Assembly (NCBI GenBank): GCA_902826155.1
Contig: CADEDU010000004.1
Span: 74,350-116,159 of the forward strand
Source: an uncultured beta proteobacterium
GTDB lineage: Bacteria > Pseudomonadota > Gammaproteobacteria > Burkholderiales > SG8-39
DNA: 41,810 nt
Reading direction: 5' to 3'
Position 1 is the first letter of the stretch. Every line of letters begins with the position of its first letter. Below the pieces are notes generated by a model that was given only the letters and a program-made list of their open reading frames with translations, was not told the DNA's origin and did no database searches. This document shows, piece by piece, positions 25,408-34,689 of the stretch. A program made the position numbers and the translations under genes.

Positions 25408-27564
25408 TTAGGCGAGCGGTCCCTCTGCCGTAGTGCCAGCCGCCAGCGCTGCGGTGCTCAGCGCGAGACCCTGAATCTCGATGTCATCGCCGTCGCCGCC
25501 GTCGAGAAGGTCGAGGCCACCGTCGCCCAGCAGTACGTCGTCACCGGCGCCACCCAGCAGCGTGTCGTTGCCGCCACCACCGATCAGCACGTCATCGCCG
25601 GCGCCGCCGTCTGCGGCGATGCCCACCGTCGAGAGGCCGCTCGCCTCGACCACGTCGTCACCGCCCAACCCGTTGATGAGGATGCGATCGATCCCGACTT
25701 CGAAGCCGATGATGCGCACCGTGGCCGCCAGACCGAGCACGACCACGTCATTGCCGTCCTGAACCACTTGGATGACATCGTCGCCGTTGGTGCCCTGGAT
25801 CGTCACCGTATCGACCTGCGCGTCGCCGAGGCCAGTGCCTGCAGCGAGGTTGAGATTCACCTCCTTGACATCGGTCCCCGACAGATCGTTGACGACGATG
25901 CTGTCCGCGCCGCCGAGGGCGTTGAAGTCGATCGACTCCATGTCGTTCAGGTCCATCGTCACGTTGGCGACGTCACGGAAGAAGATCGCGCGACCACCGT
26001 TGGCGGAGATATTGATCGCCTCGGCAACGTTGGCGCCGTTGAAGAGCATCGTGTCGAGACCGGCCTGGCCTTCGAGCGTGTCGTTGTCATCCCCGGGATT
26101 CCAGACGAACGTGTCGTCGCCCGCGCCCATCAGCGCCACATCGTCGCCGTCGCCGCCGAAGATGAAATCGTTGCCCGCGCTGCCCAGAAAGACGTCTGCC
26201 CCCAGCCCGCCGATCATCGTCAATTGGATCTGGCCGGTGGCGAGGCTGGTCGCGTCGATCACATCGTTGCCGCCCAGGCCGTCGATCCTGAGCGCATCGT
26301 TCGCTCCCTCGACGTTGGTGATGTTGACTTGCGCGGCCAGCCCAACCACTGAGACTGATGTCCCGCCTCCCAGCACCTCGATCACGTCGCCGCCGTTCGT
26401 CCCGTTCGTGATCACGGTGTCGGCTTGCCCGTCGCCGGTGGTGCCGCCCAGTTCGCCTGACAGGTCGACAGCGATCGTGCTGACGTCGGTACCGGCGAGG
26501 TTGTTGACGACGATCGTGTCGGCGCCGCCGAGCGCATTCAAGTCGACCGTCTCGACGTCGTTGGTGTCCATCACGATATTGCCGACGTCGCGAGCGAAGC
26601 GTAGCCGCCCACCGTTGGCGGTAGCTTCGAAGATCTCGTCTGCACCGCTGCCGTTGAAAAGCATCGTGTCGGCGCCGGCCTGGCCTTCGATCACGTCGCT
26701 GCCGTCGCCCGGATCCCACTGGAACACGTCGTCGCCGGCACCCAGAAGCGCCACGTCGTTGCCCTGGTTGCCGTCGATGAAGTCGTTACCGTCCCCGCCC
26801 AGCAGCTGGTCGTTGCCATTGCCGCCGTTGATCATGTCGTTGCCGGCTCCACCATCGACGGTGACGCTGATCAGCGCAGCGAGGTTGCCCGTGGCGCCGA
26901 AGGTGTCATCGCCACCGTTCATGTTGACAACGAGGTTCTCGGTAGTGCCGATGTCGAGCGCGAACGGCGCGGGGTCGACCCGATCGAAGCGCACGCGCGT
27001 GTCGTTGGCGATGGCGGTGAACATCTCGGCGCCGTTGCCACCGTTGACCTCGGCGACATCGATGCCGGCGCCACCCTCCATCAAGTCGTTGTCATCGCCC
27101 GGATTCCAGATCATGCGATCGTTGCCGGACTCGCCGAACATCCGATCATCGCCGTCGCCGCCGGTGAGCACATCGTTTCCGCTGCCACCGAACAGGGAGT
27201 CGTTGCCGCGGCTTCCGTTCAGGCTGTCATTCCCAGTCTGGCCGAACAGCATGTCGTTGCCCGAGCCGCCGGTGAGCGAATCGTTGCCGGCGCCCCCGAA
27301 CAGATTGGCCCGCGGCAATGCGCCGTTGGCTTCGTTCAAGGCGATGTTGTCATCGCCGCCAAGGCCGAACGCCTGAATCAGATTGGTGTTTGCGACAGTT
27401 GGCGTCCCGCCGAAGATGGGTATGGCGCCGTCGTTGACGAAGATGTTGCCGGCGGCGTCGCGGTCCAGCTCGATCGAGTTGCTCAGGTTGTCGCCGAAGG
27501 TGGTCAGCGTCCCGAAGGGGGGAACGAACGCGGCGGCGACTTTGTTGAGGGGGGCATCGCTCAT
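25408..27564 (-). CDS. RTX calcium-binding repeat protein, likely type I secretion substrate
   Basis: The 718-residue protein is made of glycine/aspartate nonapeptide repeats of the GGxGxDxUx type, clustered at about 89-165, 237-285, 452-490 and 652-697. These fold into calcium-filled beta-rolls outside the cell. Between them lies a unit of about 205 residues present twice (from about 271 and 476), each starting VAL-GAGDD-W-PGD and containing GQAG-DTMLFNG and LNALGGAD. No protease, lipase or other enzyme domain is recognisable. The last residues (ALSTAALAAGTTAEGPLA) are small and hydrophobic, as in some type I secretion signals. It follows its own ABC exporter genes. A structural, adhesive or surface-layer role is likely. 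Confidence 0.88.
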   Translation of the reverse strand: MSDAPLNKVAAAFVPPFGTLTTFGDNLSNSIELDRDAAGNIFVNDGAIPIFGGTPTVANTNLIQAFGLGGDDNIALNEANGALPRANLFGGAGNDSLTGGSGNDMLFGQTGNDSLNGSRGNDSLFGGSGNDVLTGGDGDDRMFGESGNDRMIWNPGDDNDLMEGGAGIDVAEVNGGNGAEMFTAIANDTRVRFDRVDPAPFALDIGTTENLVVNMNGGDDTFGATGNLAALISVTVDGGAGNDMINGGNGNDQLLGGDGNDFIDGNQGNDVALLGAGDDVFQWDPGDGSDVIEGQAGADTMLFNGSGADEIFEATANGGRLRFARDVGNIVMDTNDVETVDLNALGGADTIVVNNLAGTDVSTIAVDLSGELGGTTGDGQADTVITNGTNGGDVIEVLGGGTSVSVVGLAAQVNITNVEGANDALRIDGLGGNDVIDATSLATGQIQLTMIGGLGADVFLGSAGNDFIFGGDGDDVALMGAGDDTFVWNPGDDNDTLEGQAGLDTMLFNGANVAEAINISANGGRAIFFRDVANVTMDLNDMESIDFNALGGADSIVVNDLSGTDVKEVNLNLAAGTGLGDAQVDTVTIQGTNGDDVIQVVQDGNDVVVLGLAATVRIIGFEVGIDRILINGLGGDDVVEASGLSTVGIAADGGAGDDVLIGGGGNDTLLGGAGDDVLLGDGGLDLLDGGDGDDIEIQGLALSTAALAAGTTAEGPLA
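25600..26139 (-). repeat. Long internal RTX repeat, copy 2 (residues ~476-655)
   Basis: This is the second copy of the RTX unit, starting VALMGAGDDTFVWNPGD. It keeps the same order of motifs as copy 1 with many substitutions, so the duplication is old. A third degenerate trace, IWNPGDDND, occurs near residue 152. Confidence 0.7.
26200..26754 (-). repeat. Long internal RTX repeat, copy 1 (residues ~271-455)
   Basis: This segment codes for the first copy of the unit of about 205 residues in the RTX protein. It starts VALLGAGDDVFQWDPGD and runs through GQAGADTMLFNG and DLNALGGAD to a glycine-rich beta-roll. The second copy is at 25600-26139. Confidence 0.7.
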
Positions 27565-27645
27565 GAGGCCTTCCTTTCCGGATCATGCAGGGTGGGGTAC
27601 GACGATGGGACCAGCGCAGTGACAGGCGGGCCGATGCGGGCTTGC

Positions 27646-29013
27646 TCAGGGCTCACGCAACGCGCGTCGCATGAAAAGTCCAAGGGGCTTGGTCAGGTAC
27701 TCGAGCAACGTGCGTTCGGCTGTGGTGACGTACACCTCCGCCGGCATGCCCGGCTGGAGCCGCACGTTGGGTTGCTGTTGCAGGGCTGCCGCATCCACTT
27801 CGACCGTGACATCGAACCAGGCGCGGCCGGTGTCCTTGTCGGCGAGGCGATCACCGGAGACGAACACGATCCGTGCCGGAAAAGGCGCGAGCAGCCGGGC
27901 GTCGCCTCCCATCAGGCGCACCTCGGCGTGGCCGCCCGCGCGCCGCACCTGCTCGATGTCCTGCGGGGCGATCTGCGCTTCGATGACCAGCTTTTCGCGC
28001 GCGGGCACGACATCCAGCAGCGGTGCGCGCGGCGCAACCACTGCACCGGGCGCATGCACGCGCAGGGCCATCACTTCGCCGTCAACCGGGGCGCGCACTG
28101 TTTGGCGCTCGACGTTGTCGTGCGAGGGACGCATGCGTTCCTGCAACTCGCGTACCTGGGCGGAAGCCTCGCGCAACTCGTCGGTGGCTTGAGTCTGATA
28201 CTGCAGGCGCAGTTGCGCGGCGCGTGCGTTGATTTCGCTGATGCGTTGGCGCACCGAAGCCTGGGCGCTGCGGTGCTCGGCCAGTCGCGATTGATAGTCG
28301 GCCACGACCCGCTGCAGCCCCAGCATGCGCGAGCGATGCACGAAGCCTTCGCGCGCCAGCCGATCGTTGATAGCCAGCTCTTCGTCGGAGAGCTTGATCG
28401 ACTGCTTCGTGGCTTGAATCTGCGCTTCGAGTGCGCCGGCCTGCGCGAGCGCCTCGCGTACCTGGGCATGCAGCATCGTCGTCTGCTCCTCGAGCGCCTG
28501 GCGCCGCGTGGTGAAGACGGCGCGTTCACGCGCGGCATGCTCGGTCGCGTGCACGTCGGCGGCTAGCTCGGCGGGCAACTCCCAGCGCGTTGCCAGTCGT
28601 GATTCGGCCGCAGCACGGTGCGAGCGCAGCCGCGCAGCGCGCAACTGATCTTGCAGCACCGCAAGCTCCGCTTCGCCGCGAATGTCGCCGACGATGAGCA
28701 ACGGATCGCCTGCCTGCACCGTTTGCCCATCGCGTACGAGGATCTCGCGCACGATGCCGCCTTCCCGGTGCTGCACGGTCTTGCGGTTGAGCTCGACCTT
28801 CACCGTGGCCGGTGCGATGACCGCACCAGCGAGCGGCGCGTAGCTGGTCCAAACCGCCAATAGCGCGCTGAATGCGGCGAGTGGAAGCACCATGAGGAGC
28901 GCAATCGAGCGCAGCTCGCGACGCTGCTGGACGTCCGAGGCAGCGCATAGCAGTGCTTGCGCGAAGAGGGCGCGATCGTGCGGCAGTGCTGCCGCGGCGT
29001 TTGTTTGTCTCAT
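27646..29013 (-). CDS. Type I secretion membrane fusion protein, HlyD family
   Basis: The 455-residue protein has one N-terminal membrane segment at about 37-57. Lipoyl-like halves flank a long alpha-helical coiled coil at about 105-300, and a C-terminal beta-barrel contains LQPGMPAEVYV. HREGGIVREILVRDGQTVQAGDPLL at about 82-106 is the classical HlyD/PrtE signature. It bridges the ABC exporter to an outer-membrane TolC-type channel, which is not encoded in the window. It lies between the exporter and the RTX gene and should be co-transcribed with both. Confidence 0.92.
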   Translation of the reverse strand: MRQTNAAAALPHDRALFAQALLCAASDVQQRRELRSIALLMVLPLAAFSALLAVWTSYAPLAGAVIAPATVKVELNRKTVQHREGGIVREILVRDGQTVQAGDPLLIVGDIRGEAELAVLQDQLRAARLRSHRAAAESRLATRWELPAELAADVHATEHAARERAVFTTRRQALEEQTTMLHAQVREALAQAGALEAQIQATKQSIKLSDEELAINDRLAREGFVHRSRMLGLQRVVADYQSRLAEHRSAQASVRQRISEINARAAQLRLQYQTQATDELREASAQVRELQERMRPSHDNVERQTVRAPVDGEVMALRVHAPGAVVAPRAPLLDVVPAREKLVIEAQIAPQDIEQVRRAGGHAEVRLMGGDARLLAPFPARIVFVSGDRLADKDTGRAWFDVTVEVDAAALQQQPNVRLQPGMPAEVYVTTAERTLLEYLTKPLGLFMRRALREP

Positions 29014-29109
29014 GATGATGGGTCTCCAGATGCGATCGGCTCGATCTGCCGTGCTGCGCTGGCGCTCACGTCTGGGTGTGGAGCGATCGCCGTCGCTGGA
29101 TCTGCGTCG

Positions 29110-30876
29110 TCAAGGCGCAGAGATCGCGCCCGCGCGCGTGATTGGTTCAGCGCTCGATGTGCCCGCTTGCGCAGCGCTGGTCATGCGCGCCCCGCTGCCT
29201 GGTTGAGCCCCGTTTTCTCCTCGCGCCACCGGCTGCAGCCGGGATCGGAACGTGGCGGCGTCACCGAAGTGGACGAGCGTGCCGTCCTTGAGCACTGCGA
29301 GCTTGTCCAAATGCGCCATCGCCGATGGCCGATGGCTCACGATGATCACCGTCACACCGCGCGCCTTGAGTTCGCGCAGCGCAGCGATCAGTGCCGCATC
29401 GCCTTCCGCATCGAGGTTGGCGTTGGGTTCGTCCAGCACCACGACTCGCGGCTGGCCATAGAGCGCTCGTGCCAGAGCGATGCGCTGGCGTTGCCCGCCC
29501 GAGAGCACTGCGCCCGACTCGCCGACCGGAGTGTCGTAGCCCTGGGGCAAGGCGAGGATCATCTCGTGGGCATGCGCCGTCCGCGCGGCGGCAACCACTT
29601 CCTCGGGGCTCACTTCGCCCAATCGCGCAATGTTCTCAGCGACCGTGCCGGCAAAGAGCTCGACGTCCTGGGGCAGGTAGCCGATAAGTGCGCCCAGCGC
29701 ATCACGGTCCCACTGTGCGACGTCGGCGCCATCGAGTCGCACGGTTCCGGCTTGTGGACGCCAAACGCCCAGGATCAAACGGAGCAGTGTCGTCTTCCCT
29801 GCGGCACTTGGCCCGACGATGCCCAGGCTCTCGCCGGCTTCGAGCACGAAGCTGATGGCTTTGATGAGCGGAGGACGCTGCGCCGCATTGCCGAACACCA
29901 CGCCTTCGAGCGTGACGCGCCCACGCGGCGCGGGCAGCACCAGATGGGCCGTCTGCGCTGACGCCGGTTCGCGCGTGTTCAAACGCTCCCAAGCGCTACG
30001 GGCCTCGAGCAAGCCCTTCCATCCGGCGATCAGCAGCTCCACCGGCTGCAGCGCGCGGCCGAGCAGGATGGTGGCTGCAACCATGATTCCGGGCGATGCG
30101 TGGACGTTGATGACGAGCCATGCGCCGAGTCCAAGCAGTCCGGCTTGCAGCAACTGGCGGGACATGCGCGCGGCGGCGGCCAGTCGGGCGGAGATGCCGG
30201 TGAGACGTTGCTGGGTAGCCAGTACCTCGGCGTGGTCACGACTCCACGATGCCACTGCGGCGCCGCTCATCCCCATCCCGGCAATGACTTCGGCATTGCG
30301 CATCAACGACTGCGCATGGCGATGCGTCGCGCGTGAAGCGAGCCGCGCAGCTTCGGTGGCAGTGCGCGTCGCCCGTTCGGTGATCACGCCAAGCACTGCC
30401 AGTGTGCAAGCGGCGATCGTGGCCGCGATACCGAGCGCCGGATGCATCAAACCGATGACCAGCAGATAGATCGGCAACCATGGGGCGTCGAAGAGCGCGA
30501 GCACGCCCGGGCCACCTAGAAAGCCGCGCAACCGCGCGACATCGCGTAGCGCGTCGGCGTCGATGGCGCGATGCGGACCTGCGGCCGCGGCCAGCGCGCG
30601 CCGCAAGCTCGCCGGTGAGAGGCGCGCATCGAGCAGGCGTCCGGCGAATGCCAGGGCCCGGGCACGCACCACATCCATGCAGTAGCCCAACGCAAGCGCG
30701 AGCACTACCAGCAGGCTCAGCATGACGAGCGTCTCCACACTGCGGCTGGCAAACACGCGATCGAACACCTGCACCATGTAGAGTGCGGGCACCAGCAACG
30801 CCAGATTGAGAAACAGGCTGGCGCAGGCGGCAAGCAGTACGAACGGACGCAATTGCAATCCGAATAGCCAGCTCAT
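29110..30876 (-). CDS. Type I secretion ABC exporter, PrtD-type
   Basis: The 588-residue protein fuses a six-helix exporter domain (about 10-295) with a nucleotide-binding domain. This has Walker A GPSAAGKT at 355-362, the signature LSGGQ at 458-462 and Walker B VVVLDEP at 478-484. There is no C39 peptidase domain, so the RTX cargo is probably exported without N-terminal cleavage, as for PrtD/HlyB-type cargo. The start at 30876 follows AGGAG and lies about 46 bases after the sigma-54 -12 box. An upstream in-frame extension would run through the promoter and is rejected. Confidence 0.93.
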   Translation of the reverse strand: MSWLFGLQLRPFVLLAACASLFLNLALLVPALYMVQVFDRVFASRSVETLVMLSLLVVLALALGYCMDVVRARALAFAGRLLDARLSPASLRRALAAAAGPHRAIDADALRDVARLRGFLGGPGVLALFDAPWLPIYLLVIGLMHPALGIAATIAACTLAVLGVITERATRTATEAARLASRATHRHAQSLMRNAEVIAGMGMSGAAVASWSRDHAEVLATQQRLTGISARLAAAARMSRQLLQAGLLGLGAWLVINVHASPGIMVAATILLGRALQPVELLIAGWKGLLEARSAWERLNTREPASAQTAHLVLPAPRGRVTLEGVVFGNAAQRPPLIKAISFVLEAGESLGIVGPSAAGKTTLLRLILGVWRPQAGTVRLDGADVAQWDRDALGALIGYLPQDVELFAGTVAENIARLGEVSPEEVVAAARTAHAHEMILALPQGYDTPVGESGAVLSGGQRQRIALARALYGQPRVVVLDEPNANLDAEGDAALIAALRELKARGVTVIIVSHRPSAMAHLDKLAVLKDGTLVHFGDAATFRSRLQPVARGENGAQPGSGARMTSAAQAGTSSAEPITRAGAISAP

Positions 30877-30918
30877 CGGTGGTGCTCCTATTGCGAGGAC
30901 GTTGCGCTGCGGGCCGCA

Positions 30919-31049
30919 TTTGCAACGGCCATGCCACTCGCCGAGCCGAGGACAATCTTGTTTGTAGTCAAGGTGCTGCGCGCACCGATGCCGGCAAGAG
31001 CGGGGGCAGTCGGGTGCGACGAAGCATGACAACCCCGCAGCAAATGTCG
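30919..31049 (-). promoter_or_regulatory. Upstream regulatory element, copy B (shared with copy A at 25196-25327)
   Basis: This copy of the shared element lies upstream of the type I secretion operon. It carries TTGTAGTCAAGG, GGGTGCGACGAAGC and CCCCGCAGCA. The distal dyad is TGACA-N13-TGTCG (31027-31049), and a perfect dyad GGTGC-N5-GCACC is at 30972-30986. It begins 100 bases after the stop of the NtrC-family regulator gene, which is the most likely protein to bind it. Confidence 0.75.
30922..30936 (-). promoter_or_regulatory. Sigma-54 promoter of the secretion/RTX operon
   Basis: On the minus strand the site reads TGGCATG-GCCG-TTGC, a -24/-12 sigma-54 promoter with exact spacing. It lies 46 bases before the exporter ATG, predicting a leader of about 35 bases. 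It sits at the same place in the shared element as the site at 25199-25213. Confidence 0.82.
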
Positions 31050-31151
31050 TAGCGGCGGACGCGGGGCTGCGCGCCGCCTGTATCGCTCGCTTGCTGGAAT
31101 GCGCGGGCTGGCGTTCGAAGTCGCCTGCGCGGCGCGCGGACGCTGCTTGGC

Positions 31152-32591
31152 CTACGGGTTCGACAGCTCGGGAGGCCGTCGGCGTGAAAGGCGCTTGTTC
31201 AGGGCTTGGCGCGAAATGCCGAGCAATCCGGCGGCTATCCCTTGATTGTCTTGAGCGCGTCGCAGCGCTTCGGCGATCAGCGCGTCCTCGGCTTCATCCA
31301 ACGTGGGCAGTTGTTCGGGAAAGCAGGCGGCGATACTGAAGGACTGGCCGTCGAGTGGTGTCTTCGCCTGGTTCCCCTCGGGTCGGCTCGAAACTGCGTC
31401 CTTGAAGCTCCGCAACGACAAGGTTGTGCCTCGATGGCGCGCCAGGGCATCGAAAACCATCCCCTCGAGTTCGCGCAGGTTGCCGGGGAAGCTGTATGCC
31501 TGCAGCAGTTGGTGGAGGGCGAGGGGCAGCGTGGGGATCGGCTTGTTCAGCGCATTGGCAGCCTTCGCGGCGAAGTGACGCACGAGCAGCGGAATATCCC
31601 CGAGTCGCTCCCGTAGTGGCGGGAGGTTCAGGTGGTGCGTGCGTAGCCGGTAGTACAGATCTTTGCGAAAGGTTCCGGCGGCCACGGCTTTGATGACATC
31701 GCAATTGGTGGCGACGATGACGCGGGCCCGGCTTTGGCGCGGCCGGTCCGCGCCCAGCGGATAGAACGTGCCGTCCTGCAACAGACGCAGCAGTTTGACC
31801 TGCGTGGTTGCCGACAGATCACCGATCTCGTCGAGGAAGAGCGTGCCATCGCCGGCGGTCGTGACCAGACCGTCGCGCGGACGGTCCGCGCCGGTGTAGG
31901 CGCCTCTGGCGTGGCCGAACAGCGTGTCGGAGAACACCGTGTCGTCGAGACCGGCGACGTTGACTGAAACCATCTCACCAGTGCGTCCGGACAGGCGATG
32001 CAGGGCGCGGGCGACGAGTTCCTTGCCCGTGCCGGTCTCTCCCGTCACGAGGACCGGCTGCGGTGAGGGGGCGATGGCTTCGAGATAGCGGAACATGACC
32101 TGCATCGACTTGCTCTGGGTGATGAGTTCCGCGAAGGCCTCGGGATGGGCGGGCGCTTCTGCGAGGAAGTGCTCCTTCAGCGTGAGCACCTCAGCCCGCA
32201 GAGCACGGATCTCCATGGCTCGCTTCACTGATGACACCAGGCGATTCTTCTCCACCGGCTTGACCAGATAGTCGATCGCACCGGCCTGCATGCACTGCAC
32301 CGCGGTGTCGAGGTCGTTGGTTGCCGTCATGAGGATGACCGGAATATCCGGATAGGCGACCGACACCTTCTCCAGCAGCGCCTGACCGGAAACATGCGGC
32401 ATGGAAAGATCGAGCACCAGTACGCCGACGGCTCGACTTTCCAACAACGGCAAGACCTCGCGGCTGTCGTCGAGCGTCTCGACGCTCGCGACGCCCGAGG
32501 TGCGCAGCACCACGCTCGCGCTATGCAGTAGTTGCGGCTCGTCGTCGACCAGCACAACGGGAAGGACTGTAGATTGAGGCGCGATCGTCAC
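31152..32591 (-). CDS. NtrC-family sigma-54-dependent response regulator
   Basis: The 479-residue protein has a receiver domain with phospho-acceptor Asp61 in VLDLSMP and Lys111 in LVKP. An AAA+ domain follows with Walker A GETGTGKE at 184-191, the sigma-54 contact loop GAYTGA at 230-235 and Walker B LFLDEIGDL. A Fis-like helix-turn-helix at about 436-472 includes GIAAGLLGISRQALNKRL. GAYTGA in place of GAFTGA is a known tolerated variant. The GTG start at 32591 follows AGGAAG and leaves 16 bases from the kinase stop; the longer frame extends into the kinase gene and is rejected. It should activate the sigma-54 promoters at 25199 and 30922. Confidence 0.93.
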   Translation of the reverse strand: MTIAPQSTVLPVVLVDDEPQLLHSASVVLRTSGVASVETLDDSREVLPLLESRAVGVLVLDLSMPHVSGQALLEKVSVAYPDIPVILMTATNDLDTAVQCMQAGAIDYLVKPVEKNRLVSSVKRAMEIRALRAEVLTLKEHFLAEAPAHPEAFAELITQSKSMQVMFRYLEAIAPSPQPVLVTGETGTGKELVARALHRLSGRTGEMVSVNVAGLDDTVFSDTLFGHARGAYTGADRPRDGLVTTAGDGTLFLDEIGDLSATTQVKLLRLLQDGTFYPLGADRPRQSRARVIVATNCDVIKAVAAGTFRKDLYYRLRTHHLNLPPLRERLGDIPLLVRHFAAKAANALNKPIPTLPLALHQLLQAYSFPGNLRELEGMVFDALARHRGTTLSLRSFKDAVSSRPEGNQAKTPLDGQSFSIAACFPEQLPTLDEAEDALIAEALRRAQDNQGIAAGLLGISRQALNKRLSRRRPPELSNP

Positions 32592-32607
32592 GTCGAGTCT
32601 TCCTGGA

Positions 32608-34689
32608 CTAGGCCGAGACCGCGATCGGGTCCCCGACCAAGGGAAACACCATGCGCGCTCGGGTGCCGCGATTGGGCTCTGATTCGAACTCCAGGCGCGC
32701 ACCATGCGCATGAACGAGTGAGGCGGTGATGGCGAGCCCCAACCCGGTTCCGCCGCTTTCTTGCTTGGTCGTGAAGAACGGATCGCAAAGGTGCGCAAGG
32801 TGTTCCGGCGCGATCCCCGTTCCTTCGTCACGCACCTCCAGGATCACGCAATGCCTCGAAACGTCATGAAGCGTCGCTACGCTCACGGCCGACTCGCGCT
32901 CGGGCAATGCCTCCAGCGCATTCACCAGCAGATTGACGACCACCTGCTCGATCTGCTGTGGATCGCCGTGGAGCGCGGGTAGTTCTGCGGCGAGATCGCT
33001 GCGGAAGCGGGCGGTCCGCTTGGTGATCAGATGGCCGAGAAGGCGTGAGGCGCGGCGGACTGCGTCGTTCAGGTTGAACGCCGTGTGAGCATCCTTGGCG
33101 CGCGGGCGTGCAAAGTCCTTGAGCTCCTCGACGAAGCGCTCGATGCGCAAAGCGCCATCATGAACATCGCGAGTGAGCATCGAGACGCTCTGGCGCATTT
33201 CGGCGTAGGGCAGGCCGCCCAGCAGGAACTCGCCGCTGCGCTCGCGATATTCGTCGAGAATGCCCAGCGCATCATCCCAGACTTCCGCGAGCACCCTGGA
33301 GTTCATCAGTACGAGCTGATTGGGGTTGTTGATCTCGTGCGCAACGCTGGATACCAGGGTTCCGAGCGCCGTCATCTTGTTGGCTTGGATGAGCTGCAAT
33401 TCCTGCTGCCTGGCGGTCTCCTCCAATCGCTTGCGTTCGCTGATGTCACGCACGATGGCGGTGATGTACCGGCCCTGCTGCGTCGACCAGGTCGACATCG
33501 AGACTTCGATCGGGAATTCCTGCCCATCTTTATTGAGACCCGTGGACTCGGTCGTGCCTTTCAGCAGGAGTGATTCGCTGCCGTCAGCCCATGCGGCCGA
33601 GGCCCCTTCGTATGTCGCACGGGTGCGCGCCGGGATCAGACGCGCGAACGGCGTGTTCAGGATTTCGGTGGCGCCGTAGCCGAAGATCACGCTGGCACCG
33701 GCGTTCCACGAGACGACGTTTCCCGCGCCGTCAGCCGAAACGATCGCCTCCTTGGCTGAATCGGTGATGGCACGCAGGCGCTCCTCGCTGGTACGTAATG
33801 AGACTTCGGCCTGCTGCCGCTCGGCCATCTCGCGCTTCAGGTTCTGGTTGGTCCGTCTCAGCTCGGTGGCGTTGGTCCGAAGCAGGAGGAACTGATAGAT
33901 CAGGTAGCCCAGCAAGGTCACTGCGGCCAGATAGAGCAGGACGCGAAAGCGCTGGGCTCGGGATTCGACGCTTCCCGAATACTGCAGGACGGCCTCCTGC
34001 AGCACTCGGGCGTGCGTAGTCGTTTCGCTGTCGATGATCTGGCCAAGCAGTGCGTCCGCTGCCGGCAGATTACGTGCGATATATCGCGCGTGCGTCACCA
34101 GCAGTTGGAGTTGAGCATCAGCGGCGCTCAGCGCCTGGAGACGATCGAGCATCTGGTGGATTTGATCGCCCGCGCCCGACTCGGGCGTTTGCATGAAGCT
34201 CAGCAAAGAGTGAGATAGGCGGCCCAGCTCCTGCGCCGTGAGCTTCTCGATGTCGATCCCGGCGTGAGCGAGCGTTTGCGGGTTCGTCAGGTACATGAGC
34301 GAGTTGCGAAGCAGCGCGTTGTCGGATTTCAGGTACTCGACATTCGTCAGCTTCTCCTTCGCGGCCGCTTCGAGTGCGCCGATGTGTTGCCCAAGCAGTT
34401 CCCTCGTCGAACTGTGCGAAGCCGTGAGGCTTTGGCGGCGCAAGCCCTCCAGGTCCGCAAGCAGATTGCGGTTGGCGTGGGCCAGCGAGTCGTAGTTGGG
34501 GAGGAGCCCGGCGCGCGCGAGCAACACATCGCGCGTGAGCTCCGCGTCGTGCAGCGCGAAGGATTGCAGGATCTCATGCATGCGTTCACGTAGCACGAGA
34601 TCGGGGCTTCGGCTCTGTACCAGCAAGAAGGTCAACAGCAGCAGCAGCCCGGCGACGATCGTCGTTGGTTTCCAGGCGGCGCGCATCAT
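32608..34689 (-). CDS. DAHL-PAS sensor histidine kinase
   Basis: The 693-residue protein has a membrane segment at about 11-26. A large all-helical periplasmic region at about 30-245 resembles the DAHL sensor domain, with ARAGLLPNYDSL and YLKSDNALLRNSLMYL. A second membrane segment lies at about 249-270, followed by a coiled coil, a PAS domain at about 302-420, HisKA with His451 in SSVAHEINNPNQ, and an ATPase domain with DEGTGIAPE and GGTGLGLAI. It should phosphorylate the regulator encoded next. Its ATG overlaps the peroxidase TGA as ATGA, so a periplasmic diheme protein and the sensor are made together. Confidence 0.93.
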   Translation of the reverse strand: MMRAAWKPTTIVAGLLLLLTFLLVQSRSPDLVLRERMHEILQSFALHDAELTRDVLLARAGLLPNYDSLAHANRNLLADLEGLRRQSLTASHSSTRELLGQHIGALEAAAKEKLTNVEYLKSDNALLRNSLMYLTNPQTLAHAGIDIEKLTAQELGRLSHSLLSFMQTPESGAGDQIHQMLDRLQALSAADAQLQLLVTHARYIARNLPAADALLGQIIDSETTTHARVLQEAVLQYSGSVESRAQRFRVLLYLAAVTLLGYLIYQFLLLRTNATELRRTNQNLKREMAERQQAEVSLRTSEERLRAITDSAKEAIVSADGAGNVVSWNAGASVIFGYGATEILNTPFARLIPARTRATYEGASAAWADGSESLLLKGTTESTGLNKDGQEFPIEVSMSTWSTQQGRYITAIVRDISERKRLEETARQQELQLIQANKMTALGTLVSSVAHEINNPNQLVLMNSRVLAEVWDDALGILDEYRERSGEFLLGGLPYAEMRQSVSMLTRDVHDGALRIERFVEELKDFARPRAKDAHTAFNLNDAVRRASRLLGHLITKRTARFRSDLAAELPALHGDPQQIEQVVVNLLVNALEALPERESAVSVATLHDVSRHCVILEVRDEGTGIAPEHLAHLCDPFFTTKQESGGTGLGLAITASLVHAHGARLEFESEPNRGTRARMVFPLVGDPIAVSA

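Noticed and set aside
25772..27376. A 534-codon plus-strand open frame, rich in Ser and Pro
   Set aside because: It is the antisense shadow of the repetitive RTX gene; low-complexity composition mirrors the Gly/Asp repeats.
32592..32831. Upstream extension of the NtrC-family regulator
   Set aside because: It runs through the end of the kinase gene; the GTG at 32591 has a ribosome site and starts just before the receiver domain.
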